From contig CAYIFC010000002.1 in NCBI GenBank assembly GCA_964362645.1, positions 1 to 35,330 on the forward strand: 35,330 nucleotides of DNA, written 5' to 3'. Shown here piece by piece: positions 1-5,363 of the stretch. The position numbers and the translations under genes are program-made. The DNA comes from CAYIFC01 sp964362645. GTDB lineage: Bacteria > Patescibacteriota > Minisyncoccia > Phycocordibacterales > JACOZG01. Within the stretch, counting starts at the first letter, position 1. The number at the start of each line of letters is the position of its first letter. The notes under the pieces were generated by a model. The model saw nothing but the letters and a program-made list of their open reading frames with translations, did not search any database and was not told the DNA's origin.

Positions 1-508
1 TCGCGCCCGGGGTGATTTCCCAAATTTCCGCCAACCCTTGTTCTTCGGAAGCGCAAATAATGTGGGCGTCCGAGAGGCACATGGCCCGCACGCGCTGGAG
101 ACCCATCAATTCGCCGGATTGCTCGTAGCGATAAAGTTTAGCAAACTCAGCAATTCGCATCGGCAGATCACGGTAACTGTGGGGTTGCGAGAGATAGAGT
201 TGAAAGTGGTGAGGGCAGGTCATTGGCCGGAGCATAAACTCCTCGTCGTCGATGACAATCGGCGCGTACATTTTGTCTTTATAGTGGGGGTAGTGGCCGG
301 ACTTTTTATAGAGCTCGAGACGGGCGATATCGGGTGTTTCGACATGAAGGTAGCCGCGCTTGATCTCTTCGTTAATTATGAACTGCTCAAGCAAGCGCTT
401 AACCGTAGCGCCCTTAGGTAGAAACATCGGCAAACCCTTGCCGACCGTTGGGTCAATATAAAACAACCCCAACTCCGGCCCTAGCTTCTTATGATCCCTT
501 TCTTCCAT
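1..508 (-). CDS. thrS: Threonyl-tRNA synthetase, N-terminal part (runs off the window)
   Basis: Class II synthetase that charges tRNA-Thr in the cytoplasm. The visible 169 residues open with MEERDHKKLGPELGLF, which matches the start of the ThrRS catalytic core (family pattern DHRKLGKEL.LF). They continue through the motif 2 region with MTCPHHFQLY and the RDLPMRIAEF segment. The ATG at 508 is the only reasonable start: an in-frame stop lies about 16 codons upstream with no ATG between. The protein therefore begins directly at the catalytic domain and lacks the N-terminal TGS and editing (N2) domains of typical bacterial ThrRS. No SD is visible; a TATTAT lies 10 nt upstream. The C-terminal part, with the anticodon-binding domain, is outside the window. 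It is divergent from the zinc-ribbon gene at 626. Confidence 0.93.
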   Translation of the reverse strand, partial: MEERDHKKLGPELGLFYIDPTVGKGLPMFLPKGATVKRLLEQFIINEEIKRGYLHVETPDIARLELYKKSGHYPHYKDKMYAPIVIDDEEFMLRPMTCPHHFQLYLSQPHSYRDLPMRIAEFAKLYRYEQSGELMGLQRVRAMCLSDAHIICASEEQGLAEIWEITPGA

Positions 509-549
509 GATGGGTTTAATAATAGCAGAAAACCCTGAACCGCTCGGTA

Positions 550-578
550 TTGACGATTTTTAATAGGTGTGATAAGTT
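550..578 (+). promoter_or_regulatory. Candidate promoter of zinc-ribbon gene 1
   Basis: TTGACG (550-555), 17-nt spacer, TAAGTT (573-578). It implies a leader of about 40 nt before the GTG at 626. The -10 is a weak match, so this is tentative. Confidence 0.4.
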
Positions 579-625
579 GAAAGTTGGAAGTATGATAACT
601 TTGGTCCTTGCGAAAGGGGATAATC

Positions 626-988
626 GTGGATTCGGAAACGAAAGAAATGCTTAGACTCTGGTGGGTTGAATGTTGGAAGCCGGTTTTAAGGGAGCATCGA
701 TTGTCCATCAGCTTTTTTGGGGTCCTACATTTTTGCGGCAGCCTCTGTCTTCTATTATTTGGGCCTTGGCAAATTGGTAACGGTTTGATTATGTGGGCGT
801 CTTGCTACCTAGTTTGCACGATTATTATGCTGCCGATTTTTAGACTCGTCTTTAGAGATTACTGCAAACAAAAGACAGGGCATTCAATTTTTTGCCCAAA
901 TTGCGAGTATGATCTCTACGGTCTCACCGAACCTCGTTGCCCTGAATGTGGCACTGCATTCGAACTCCGCTCTACGTCATCAGCGTAG
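626..988 (+). CDS. Small membrane protein with C-terminal zinc ribbon (copy 1)
   Basis: A 120-aa orphan protein. Start chosen at GTG 626 because AAAGGGGAT (613-621) is a good SD for it; an in-frame TTG at 608 lies before that SD. Two hydrophobic segments (around residues 30-50 and 60-80) suggest membrane insertion. The C-terminus is a four-cysteine ribbon, CPNCEYDLYGLTEPRCPEC, spaced CxxC-x11-CxxC, followed by GTAFE. The same ribbon ends the genes at 2222 and 3864, so this is a local three-member family with a divergent membrane part. The wording YDL.GL.EPRCPECG resembles ribbons I associate with small Planctomycetes proteins; this is recollection, not a search. The last codons and the stop lie inside a terminator hairpin. 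Function unknown. Confidence 0.75.
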   Translation: MDSETKEMLRLWWVECWKPVLREHRLSISFFGVLHFCGSLCLLLFGPWQIGNGLIMWASCYLVCTIIMLPIFRLVFRDYCKQKTGHSIFCPNCEYDLYGLTEPRCPECGTAFELRSTSSA

Positions 989-999
989 AGCGGTTTTTT
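967..999 (+). terminator. Intrinsic terminator overlapping the end of zinc-ribbon gene 1
   Basis: A perfect 10-bp stem, CCGCTCTACG (967-976) with CGTAGAGCGG (984-993), 7-nt loop, then six Ts. The left arm is coding sequence, and the stop TAG (986-988) is inside the right arm. Confidence 0.9.
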
Positions 1000-1009
1000 A
1001 TTTATTTAT

Positions 1010-1037
1010 ATTCCAACATTCTTGAGAATGTGAGAAT
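1010..1037. repeat. 28-bp palindromic repeat, copy P1
   Basis: Interrupted inverted repeat: an ACATTCT/AGAATGT core with a 2-nt centre, flanked by ATTC and GAAT. It is identical over all 28 bp to 2464-2491 and, in the opposite orientation, to 29896-29923. It lies between the terminator of zinc-ribbon gene 1 and the terminator of the convergent orphan gene. Confidence 0.9.
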
Positions 1038-1096
1038 ATTCTTTTCTCTAATTCGCTCGAATAGGCGAATAGAATTTAGTGAGGGTTGGGCGAAAT

Positions 1097-1127
1097 AAAA
1101 AAGCGTCTCGATGTCACATCGGGACGC
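1097..1127 (-). terminator. Intrinsic terminator of the 169-aa orphan gene
   Basis: An 11-bp stem with one G-U pair (1103-1113 with 1117-1127, 3-nt loop), followed on the minus strand by six Ts (As at 1097-1102). It lies 20 nt past the stop of the minus-strand gene. Confidence 0.85.
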
Positions 1128-1146
1128 AGTTGGGTGTGCCAGGTTG

Positions 1147-1656
1147 TTATCCCCAAGTTGGCTTTCGGCTCCAGGGTTTCTTTTCGCCGGTGCCGATTTG
1201 CAGATAATCTTCCATTGGTACATCATTGCAGCGATCATCGCACCAGGGGATCATGCCAACCTGCTGGATCCTTGATCGGATCTCGATGACTCTTAGAAAG
1301 ACGGAGTCAAGAGTGCTAACCATCCACGGTGAGTTTAAGATTATTTGAGTCTGAAAGGGTACAAACCTCTTGCCACTACTCTCTAGGAAAGTTTTTAATT
1401 TGCCGGTTTGGTTCCAGTGGGCAACAACGAACCCGGCATAACCCTTCCTTCGATTCTGAATCACCTTAAAACGGTGTTCGCGTCCGGCGATAGCGCGCCA
1501 AACTGCAAGCCAAAACTCCCAGGGCGCGTTTGGTTCCGTGGTAACCAAACTTTTTACGTTAGCAATTACACCCTCAATATTAAGATTAAATTGGAGATGT
1601 GCGCTATGGTACAAAATTCCCTGATTGGGTGTCGTTGACGCCTTTGCCTTAGTCAT
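1147..1656 (-). CDS. Orphan protein, paralogue of the gene at 2574 (copy 1)
   Basis: A 169-aa soluble protein of unknown function. It aligns along its whole length with the 165-aa product of 2574-3071. Shared blocks include GILYHS, IEGVI.NV, PWEFWL, IAG.EHR.K.IQ, YAGF, WNQ and a distinctive C-terminus, PWCDDRC.DVPME.YL.IG.GEK. No signal peptide, membrane segment or nucleotide-binding motif is visible. The CxxxC pair in CDDRC is conserved in both copies and could bind metal or be redox active (inference). Its ATG overlaps the stop of the 72-aa gene by 8 nt (ATGACTAA), so translation is probably coupled. It faces the zinc-ribbon gene at 626 across palindrome P1. Confidence 0.75.
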   Translation of the reverse strand: MTKAKASTTPNQGILYHSAHLQFNLNIEGVIANVKSLVTTEPNAPWEFWLAVWRAIAGREHRFKVIQNRRKGYAGFVVAHWNQTGKLKTFLESSGKRFVPFQTQIILNSPWMVSTLDSVFLRVIEIRSRIQQVGMIPWCDDRCNDVPMEDYLQIGTGEKKPWSRKPTWG

Positions 1657-1867
1657 GGCGGGTCTCCATTTGCTCAGTGGGACGGATTTCCGGATGGATG
1701 ACCAGTGGCAAAAAAGTTTGCCCGTCTGGTTTGGGTAGTGACATGATCAGGTCGATCAGGGCTTGAGGCACAGAGATCCAAAATTCTGCTGTGCCCGGGA
1801 AAGGAGCCATTGTCCTATTGCAGGATGCCTTAGCCGGCGAAACACGAACGGGTACCATCTTTTCCAT
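1649..1867 (-). CDS. 72-aa orphan protein upstream of the 169-aa gene
   Basis: Not recognised. It has a good start: TAGGAG lies 7 nt before the ATG at 1867, and a promoter-like pair sits upstream at 1912-1939. The middle (EFWISVPQALIDLIMSLPKPDG) looks like a small amphipathic helix; there is no signal peptide or cysteine motif. The 8-nt overlap with the 169-aa gene indicates a two-gene operon. The second orphan locus at 2574 has no counterpart to this gene, so it was either gained in copy 1 or lost from copy 2. Confidence 0.6.
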   Translation of the reverse strand: MEKMVPVRVSPAKASCNRTMAPFPGTAEFWISVPQALIDLIMSLPKPDGQTFLPLVIHPEIRPTEQMETRHD

Positions 1868-1911
1868 TTCTAAACTCCTAAAAGAACAAAATTTATCAAG
1901 TATCCTTAATC

Positions 1912-1939
1912 ACCATAGCAGTTTCTGGTCTAAAATCAA
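1912..1939 (-). promoter_or_regulatory. Promoter of the 72-aa/169-aa orphan operon
   Basis: On the minus strand: TTGATT (1934-1939), 16-nt spacer, TATGGT (1912-1917). The element, including the AACTGC at the end of the spacer, closely matches the promoter of the paralogous gene (3117-3144). That conservation supports it. Confidence 0.65.
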
Positions 1940-1943
1940 GAAG

Positions 1944-1973
1944 TTGACGCCGCTTGAGCTGGGCGTGTAAACT
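1944..1973 (+). promoter_or_regulatory. Candidate promoter ahead of a 32-aa ORF
   Basis: TTGACG (1944-1949), 18-nt spacer, TAAACT (1968-1973). The -10 ends 7 nt before the ATG at 1981, the leaderless spacing seen at core genes in this window. Confidence 0.5.
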
Positions 1974-1980
1974 AGCAGTA

Positions 1981-2079
1981 ATGGTAAAGAAAACTATTGA
2001 AGAAAGAATGAAGAGAATCAGTGATCTCGAAGACAAAGTTAGTCAACTCGCTGTTAAAGTCGGCCTTCGGTTTAACTAG
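1981..2079 (+). CDS. Possible 32-aa coiled-coil microprotein
   Basis: A short ORF that begins MVKKTIEERMKRISDLEDK and ends GLRFN before a TAG. It is strongly helical, with alternating charges and a plausible heptad pattern, so it may form a small coiled coil. Support comes from the well-placed promoter-like pair at 1944-1973, which predicts a leaderless message. There is no SD, and the ORF is short enough to be chance. The downstream stretch to 2146 holds a perfect 16-bp palindrome (2105-2120) and no other gene that I can see. Confidence 0.4.
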   Translation: MVKKTIEERMKRISDLEDKVSQLAVKVGLRFN

Positions 2080-2146
2080 TAATTTGTCATTTCTTCTTAT
2101 TCAATTATTCAATTGAATAAGGGAATAAGGTGGAGGGGTGGGGGAG

Positions 2147-2174
2147 TTGCTATTTTCATAAAAAGTGGTAGGGT
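2147..2174 (+). promoter_or_regulatory. Promoter of zinc-ribbon gene 2
   Basis: TTGCTA (2147-2152), 16-nt spacer, TAGGGT (2169-2174). The spacer and -10 (TTTTCATAAAAAGTGG then TAGGGT) are nearly identical to those at 3799-3826 ahead of zinc-ribbon gene 3. This gives a leader of about 40 nt. Confidence 0.7.
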
Positions 2175-2221
2175 GAAATTAGGAAGTTTTGTAACCTTGT
2201 CCTTCGCGAAAGGGGATAATT

Positions 2222-2443
2222 ATGAGTGACCAGTTTATTCGATTAGTGATGGCTCTCGGTCTTATTACTGTGGCTGTGGCGTGGTTCCATATGCTGTGGG
2301 AAGGTTTTAGGTCGGATTATATTATCGCAGAACGACGGTATAGGGGACTTTGTTTAAAGTGCGGTTATAGTCTCCACGGTCTCATTGAACCACGTTGCCC
2401 CGAATGCGGCACCGCATTTGAACCCCGCCCTGCTTCACCGTAG
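2222..2443 (+). CDS. Small membrane protein with C-terminal zinc ribbon (copy 2)
   Basis: A 73-aa protein: a short N-terminus, one membrane segment (about residues 6-26), a basic patch, then a ribbon of the same type, CLKCGYSLHGLIEPRCPEC. The ribbon should sit on one side of the membrane, probably the cytoplasm given the flanking arginines and lysine (inference). The ATG at 2222 has AAAGGGGAT 5-8 nt upstream. The leader CCTTCGCGAAAGGGGATAAT is almost the same as in copy 1. It is shorter than copy 1 by about 47 N-terminal residues. Function unknown; the recurrence of the whole arrangement argues that it is a real gene. Confidence 0.75.
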   Translation: MSDQFIRLVMALGLITVAVAWFHMLWEGFRSDYIIAERRYRGLCLKCGYSLHGLIEPRCPECGTAFEPRPASP

Positions 2444-2453
2444 GGCGGTTTTT
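2425..2453 (+). terminator. Intrinsic terminator overlapping the end of zinc-ribbon gene 2
   Basis: CCGCCCT (2425-2431) pairs with AGGGCGG (2442-2448), followed by five Ts. The stop TAG (2441-2443) is at the base of the right arm, so the hairpin includes the last coding codons. Confidence 0.88.
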
Positions 2454-2463
2454 CATTACAAAC

Positions 2464-2491
2464 ATTCCAACATTCTTGAGAATGTGAGAAT
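2464..2491. repeat. 28-bp palindromic repeat, copy P2
   Basis: Identical to P1 over 28 bp and in the same relative place: just after the zinc-ribbon terminator and before the terminator of the convergent orphan gene. Confidence 0.9.
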
Positions 2492-2520
2492 AACAATTTG
2501 ATGTTTGTGTTAGGTGAAAT

Positions 2521-2549
2521 AAAAAAGCGACCCGGGGTGAGTGGGTCGC
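2521..2549 (-). terminator. Intrinsic terminator of the 165-aa orphan gene
   Basis: On the minus strand, GCGACCC (2543-2549) pairs with GGGTCGC (2527-2533), followed by six Ts (As at 2521-2526). Confidence 0.85.
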
Positions 2550-2573
2550 AGGTGGGTGGTTGAATCTATGTCG

Positions 2574-3071
2574 TTACCAGTTTGTTTTCGAGCTCCATGA
2601 TCGCTTTTCGCCTTTGCCGATTGCCAAATAACTTTCCATCGGCACATCGGTGCAACGATCGTCACACCATGGGGCAAGGCCGATATTAGGGATTCCTTGT
2701 CTAAGTTCAGAAACAATAAACAAGGCGGAACTAAGAGTATTAGTCATCTTTGGACTTTGGGGGATTACTGCTTGCTTGGCAAGTGCGACAAATTGCTCAT
2801 CACTGCCCCCAAGAAAACCGTCGAGTTTTTTGTCCTGATTCCAGCAACCGATAATAAATCCGGCATAACTCCTTCCTTCTTTCTGAATGATTTTATATCG
2901 GTGTTCTGATCCCGCGATTGTATCAAAAATTGTAAGCCAAAATTCCCAAGGCTGAATACTTTTTGGAACGAGATTTATCACATTTATTATTACTCCCTCA
3001 ATTGCCTTGTTAAACCATGTTTGGTTACTATGATACAAAATTCCCCAATTCGGCGTATCTTTTTTAGCCAT
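2574..3071 (-). CDS. Orphan protein, paralogue of the gene at 1147 (copy 2)
   Basis: A 165-aa protein of unknown function, about half identical to the 169-aa product by eye. It conserves GILYHS, PWEFWL, the WNQ block and the C-terminal PWCDDRCTDVPMESYL. It has one extra cysteine (GCWNQ). The start is clear: AGGAGGAG sits 4 nt before the ATG at 3071. No signal peptide or membrane segment is visible. Unlike copy 1 it is monocistronic, with its own promoter (3117-3144) and terminator (2521-2549). It is convergent with zinc-ribbon gene 2, repeating the layout of copy 1. Confidence 0.75.
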   Translation of the reverse strand: MAKKDTPNWGILYHSNQTWFNKAIEGVIINVINLVPKSIQPWEFWLTIFDTIAGSEHRYKIIQKEGRSYAGFIIGCWNQDKKLDGFLGGSDEQFVALAKQAVIPQSPKMTNTLSSALFIVSELRQGIPNIGLAPWCDDRCTDVPMESYLAIGKGEKRSWSSKTNW

Positions 3072-3116
3072 AAGACTCCTCCTCTCAAAATTAAAAAGAA
3101 CTTCATTACTACTCCC

Positions 3117-3144
3117 ACCTTAGCAGTTTTGCTCCCAAAAGCAA
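3117..3144 (-). promoter_or_regulatory. Promoter of the 165-aa orphan gene
   Basis: On the minus strand: TTGCTT (3139-3144), 16-nt spacer, TAAGGT (3117-3122). It matches the promoter at 1912-1939 in most positions. Confidence 0.65.
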
Positions 3145-3191
3145 CCACCCTTGAGATTTTATAAGTTTACGGTTATTCTTTACTAAATTTT

Positions 3192-3680
3192 ATGGATGAA
3201 AAGAAAAACTACGCCTTTATTGACGCGCAAAATCTTCATCTGGGGTCAAAAGATGCGGGTTTAGATATTAATTATCGGAAATTAAGAGTGTATTTAAAGG
3301 ATAAATATAATGTTGATCGAGCCTACCTTTTTATGGGTTATATGCCCCAATATGCTGACATTTATTCTGAACGTTAGGAGCAGGGTTATATCGTTAAATT
3401 CAAACCAGTCTTGATCGCTCATGGTGAGCAAAAGCAGAAAGGTGATATCGATGCCCACTTAGCCTTCTGCGTAATGCTTTACTATCGCGAATACGAAAAA
3501 GCAGTTTTAGTTACTAGTGATGGAGATTTCGATATAGTCGTAAAGTATTTAAATAAGAAAAATAAACTGGCGGCAGTGTTTAGTCCTAATAGAGATAAAT
3601 GTTCGTCTTTATTAAAAATTGCCGCCGGAGGCAAGATGCAATATTTGCAGGATGTAGGAGGAAAAATATTGAAAATATAG
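3192..3680 (+). pseudogene. NYN-domain (LabA/DUF88-like) nuclease gene interrupted by an in-frame TAG
   Basis: NYN proteins have a PIN-like fold and are usually metal-dependent RNases. The reading frame from ATG 3192 gives YAFIDAQNLHLG and a GYMPQY segment, then hits TAG at 3375-3377. The same frame continues without a shift through GYIVKFKP, KGDIDAHLAF and VTSDGDFDIVVKYL to the stop at 3678-3680. All expected acidic residues (FIDAQN, KGDIDAHL, TSDGDFD) are present, about 162 residues in total, a normal family length. The TAG lies where relatives have a poorly conserved residue before the KAGY.L.FKP strand, so one substitution (for example from CAG or TTG) explains it. It may be a recent nonsense mutation, a read-through site or an assembly error. 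No SD is seen; TACTAA lies 5 nt before the ATG. Confidence 0.85.
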
Positions 3681-3698
3681 ATAACTAGATAAAATAAA

Positions 3699-3738
3699 AA
3701 GGCACCGCCAGAGGACGAAACCTCAAGCAGTGCCTTTT
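3699..3738 (+). terminator. Intrinsic terminator after the NYN gene
   Basis: Outer stem AAGGCAC (3699-3705) with GTGCCTT (3730-3736), an inner GAGG/CCTC hairpin (3711-3714 with 3721-3724), then a short T run. Confidence 0.75.
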
Positions 3739-3798
3739 CCTAGTGAACAACCATATATTATCAAACCTATTATGTATGTCAAATCAACGGGCAAAAAT

Positions 3799-3826
3799 TT
3801 GCAGTTTTCATGAAAAGTGGTAGGGT
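3799..3826 (+). promoter_or_regulatory. Promoter of zinc-ribbon gene 3
   Basis: TTGCAG (3799-3804), 16-nt spacer, TAGGGT (3821-3826), nearly identical to 2147-2174. The leader is about 30 nt. Confidence 0.7.
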
Positions 3827-3863
3827 GGGGGAAGGCATTACGGTTTTTCGAAAGGAGGATTAG

Positions 3864-4085
3864 GTGGATATTTTAAAGATAACGACGATAATGTTGGTAG
3901 TGTCATTGCTTGCTCTTTTTGTTGCTTGTTGGGTTTGGTTTTTCGTGAGACGCATTTGTGCAAAGGAAGATTTTCGTTGGAGAAATGGATATTGTATTAA
4001 TTGTGGTTATGATGTCCACTTTCTCACTGAGCCACGTTGTCCAGAATGTGGAACAGTTTTTAATCACCGCCCTATTTCACAGTAG
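3864..4085 (+). CDS. Small membrane protein with C-terminal zinc ribbon (copy 3)
   Basis: A 73-aa protein with the same plan as copy 2: one membrane segment (about residues 8-28, rich in V, L and W), a basic stretch, then the ribbon CINCGYDVHFLTEPRCPEC. The GTG start at 3864 follows a full AAAGGAGG SD (3851-3858) by 5 nt. Here no orphan partner follows; fmt ends only 10 nt away on the other strand. This copy is therefore a partial cassette, without the palindrome and the convergent gene. Function unknown. Confidence 0.75.
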   Translation: MDILKITTIMLVVSLLALFVACWVWFFVRRICAKEDFRWRNGYCINCGYDVHFLTEPRCPECGTVFNHRPISQ

Positions 4086-4097
4086 GGCGGTTTTTTT
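4067..4097 (+). terminator. Intrinsic terminator overlapping the end of zinc-ribbon gene 3
   Basis: CCGCCCTA (4067-4074) pairs with TAGGGCGG (4083-4090), then seven Ts. The stop TAG (4083-4085) begins the right arm. The T run also covers the last codon of fmt on the other strand (stop at 4096). Confidence 0.88.
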
Positions 4098-4833
4098 ATT
4101 GTCTCAACCCTCTCAAGAACGCTTGGTACTTCATTTCCTTGCGGCCTTCGGGTTTGACGCGGTCAATTGTAAAAACATTGTTATTAAGGTGAGCAGAGGT
4201 AATTAGAACGCGCAATGGTTTGCCTAAATGCTCGGCGAAATAATAAATGCCGGGGTTAGGAGTGAAAGCTAAGAATTTACGATAATTCAAATTAGCGTCA
4301 TCTTCTAATTTAATTTCCCCATCTTCTTTTTTAACTTTCTTGGTAAAAGTGGCGACGGTGTGATCTTGCTCCAGAGCTTTTATTTCGCCTTTGACCCACT
4401 TGGGCAAAATTTCAGCCAACATATCAGACCCTATTGTTGCGAGCTGATCTCGCAATTGGACGAAATTGGTATTAGGGTCGAGTGCGATTTTCTGTTGAGC
4501 TAAGATTGGCCCGTGGTCGACTTGTTCATCAATTAACATAATCGAGACCCCGGTTTCTTTGTCGCTATTTAAGATTGTGGTTTGGAGAGGTGAAGCGCCG
4601 CGGTGTTTGGGCAGGAGCGAAGGGTGGACATTGATCGTGCCGAACTTGGGCTTATCTAAAACTTCTTTTTTTAAAATCTTGCCGTAACTCGCCACAACAT
4701 ACATGTCAGCATTTTTTGGGATGTCGCTTGTCGTTGTATTTATAACCTGTTTGGGCACCAACCCGTGTTTAGCGAGCCCTTTAAGCACGCCATCAGCAAA
4801 CTCATCCAAGCCGAAGAAAACAAAATCAAGCAT
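4096..4833 (-). CDS. fmt: Methionyl-tRNA formyltransferase
   Basis: Formylates Met-tRNA(fMet) with 10-formyl-tetrahydrofolate before initiation. The formyltransferase core is intact: N68, H70 (INVHPSLLPKHRGASPLQ) and D106 (EQVDHGPIL) match the known catalytic Asn-His-Asp. The C-terminal tRNA-binding domain is present but compact (FTPNPGIYYF, then KPEGRKEMKYQAFLRG). The total of 245 aa compares with about 315 in E. coli. ATG 4833 is chosen because it starts exactly at the conserved MLDFVFFG strand and overlaps the def stop by 8 nt (ATGCTTGA), implying coupling. It is the last gene of priA-def-fmt; I see no minus-strand terminator. Confidence 0.93.
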   Translation of the reverse strand: MLDFVFFGLDEFADGVLKGLAKHGLVPKQVINTTTSDIPKNADMYVVASYGKILKKEVLDKPKFGTINVHPSLLPKHRGASPLQTTILNSDKETGVSIMLIDEQVDHGPILAQQKIALDPNTNFVQLRDQLATIGSDMLAEILPKWVKGEIKALEQDHTVATFTKKVKKEDGEIKLEDDANLNYRKFLAFTPNPGIYYFAEHLGKPLRVLITSAHLNNNVFTIDRVKPEGRKEMKYQAFLRGLRQ

Positions 4834-5356
4834 TGTGTTTGTGGTCGTGATCATCAACGACCTCATGTAAACCTTTGGCCGTATCAATAAACAAAATCCC
4901 TTTGAGGTGATCAATCTCGTGCTGGAAGATCTGGGCCATTAAGCCCGAAGCGTGGCGGACAAACTTTCTGCCAGTTTCGTCATAGGCTTCCACGCTCACG
5001 CGCTCGTGCCGTTTCGTTGTGCCGTAGATCCCGCGCACGCTCAAGCAACCTTCGACCATTTCTCTTTTAGATCGAGAATTGCGGGTGATCACTGGATTAA
5101 TAAAAACTAGTTCATTCTTTGGCGCTTTTATATCCAAATTCTCTTCCTCAAAAGCTTTCGGCGACACCACAAAAATTTGCCACGACCCGCCGATTTGCGG
5201 CGCGGCTAAAGCCACTCCATCGTGCGCACTGGCTAAAACCTTCTTCATTTTCGCCACCAACTTTACAAAAGTGGGCGCAGTAATGTCGGCCAAGGGCACT
5301 GCCTTAGCCAATTGCCGCAAAACCTCGCTTCCTTCTTGGATAATTACCTCTTTCAT
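4826..5356 (-). CDS. def: Peptide deformylase
   Basis: Removes the N-formyl group from nascent proteins. All three family motifs are present: GVALAAPQ (residues 47-54), EGCLS (102-106, with the metal ligand Cys104) and HEIDH (146-150, metal-binding histidines and catalytic Glu). The 176-aa length is normal, and it ends with a histidine/aspartate-rich tail (VDDHDHKHN). It starts 7 nt after the priA stop and overlaps fmt, so the pair that adds and removes formyl groups is made together. Confidence 0.95.
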   Translation of the reverse strand: MKEVIIQEGSEVLRQLAKAVPLADITAPTFVKLVAKMKKVLASAHDGVALAAPQIGGSWQIFVVSPKAFEEENLDIKAPKNELVFINPVITRNSRSKREMVEGCLSVRGIYGTTKRHERVSVEAYDETGRKFVRHASGLMAQIFQHEIDHLKGILFIDTAKGLHEVVDDHDHKHNA

Positions 5357-5363
5357 TGCTTAA

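Noticed and set aside
38..421. Open frame on the plus strand across the thrS region
   Set aside because: The minus strand gives a clear ThrRS catalytic domain; the plus frame is its shadow.
608..625. TTG 608 as start of zinc-ribbon gene 1
   Set aside because: The SD (613-621) lies downstream of it and is correctly spaced for GTG 626; the paralogues also start just after this SD.
1010..2491. CRISPR-like or integron attC interpretation of palindromes P1 and P2
   Set aside because: Only two copies lie close together, 1.4 kb apart with genes between; no spacers, cas genes, integrase or attC-type R boxes are visible.
3192..3680. Stop-codon reassignment (TAG as sense) to explain the broken NYN gene
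   Set aside because: TAG is the terminal codon of the three zinc-ribbon genes, placed inside terminators, and no other gene here needs a sense TAG. TGA is also an ordinary stop (def, proS).
4833..4914. Longer Fmt starting at 4914 inside def
   Set aside because: The conserved Fmt N-terminus begins at MLDFVFFG (4833); the extension is def sequence in another frame.
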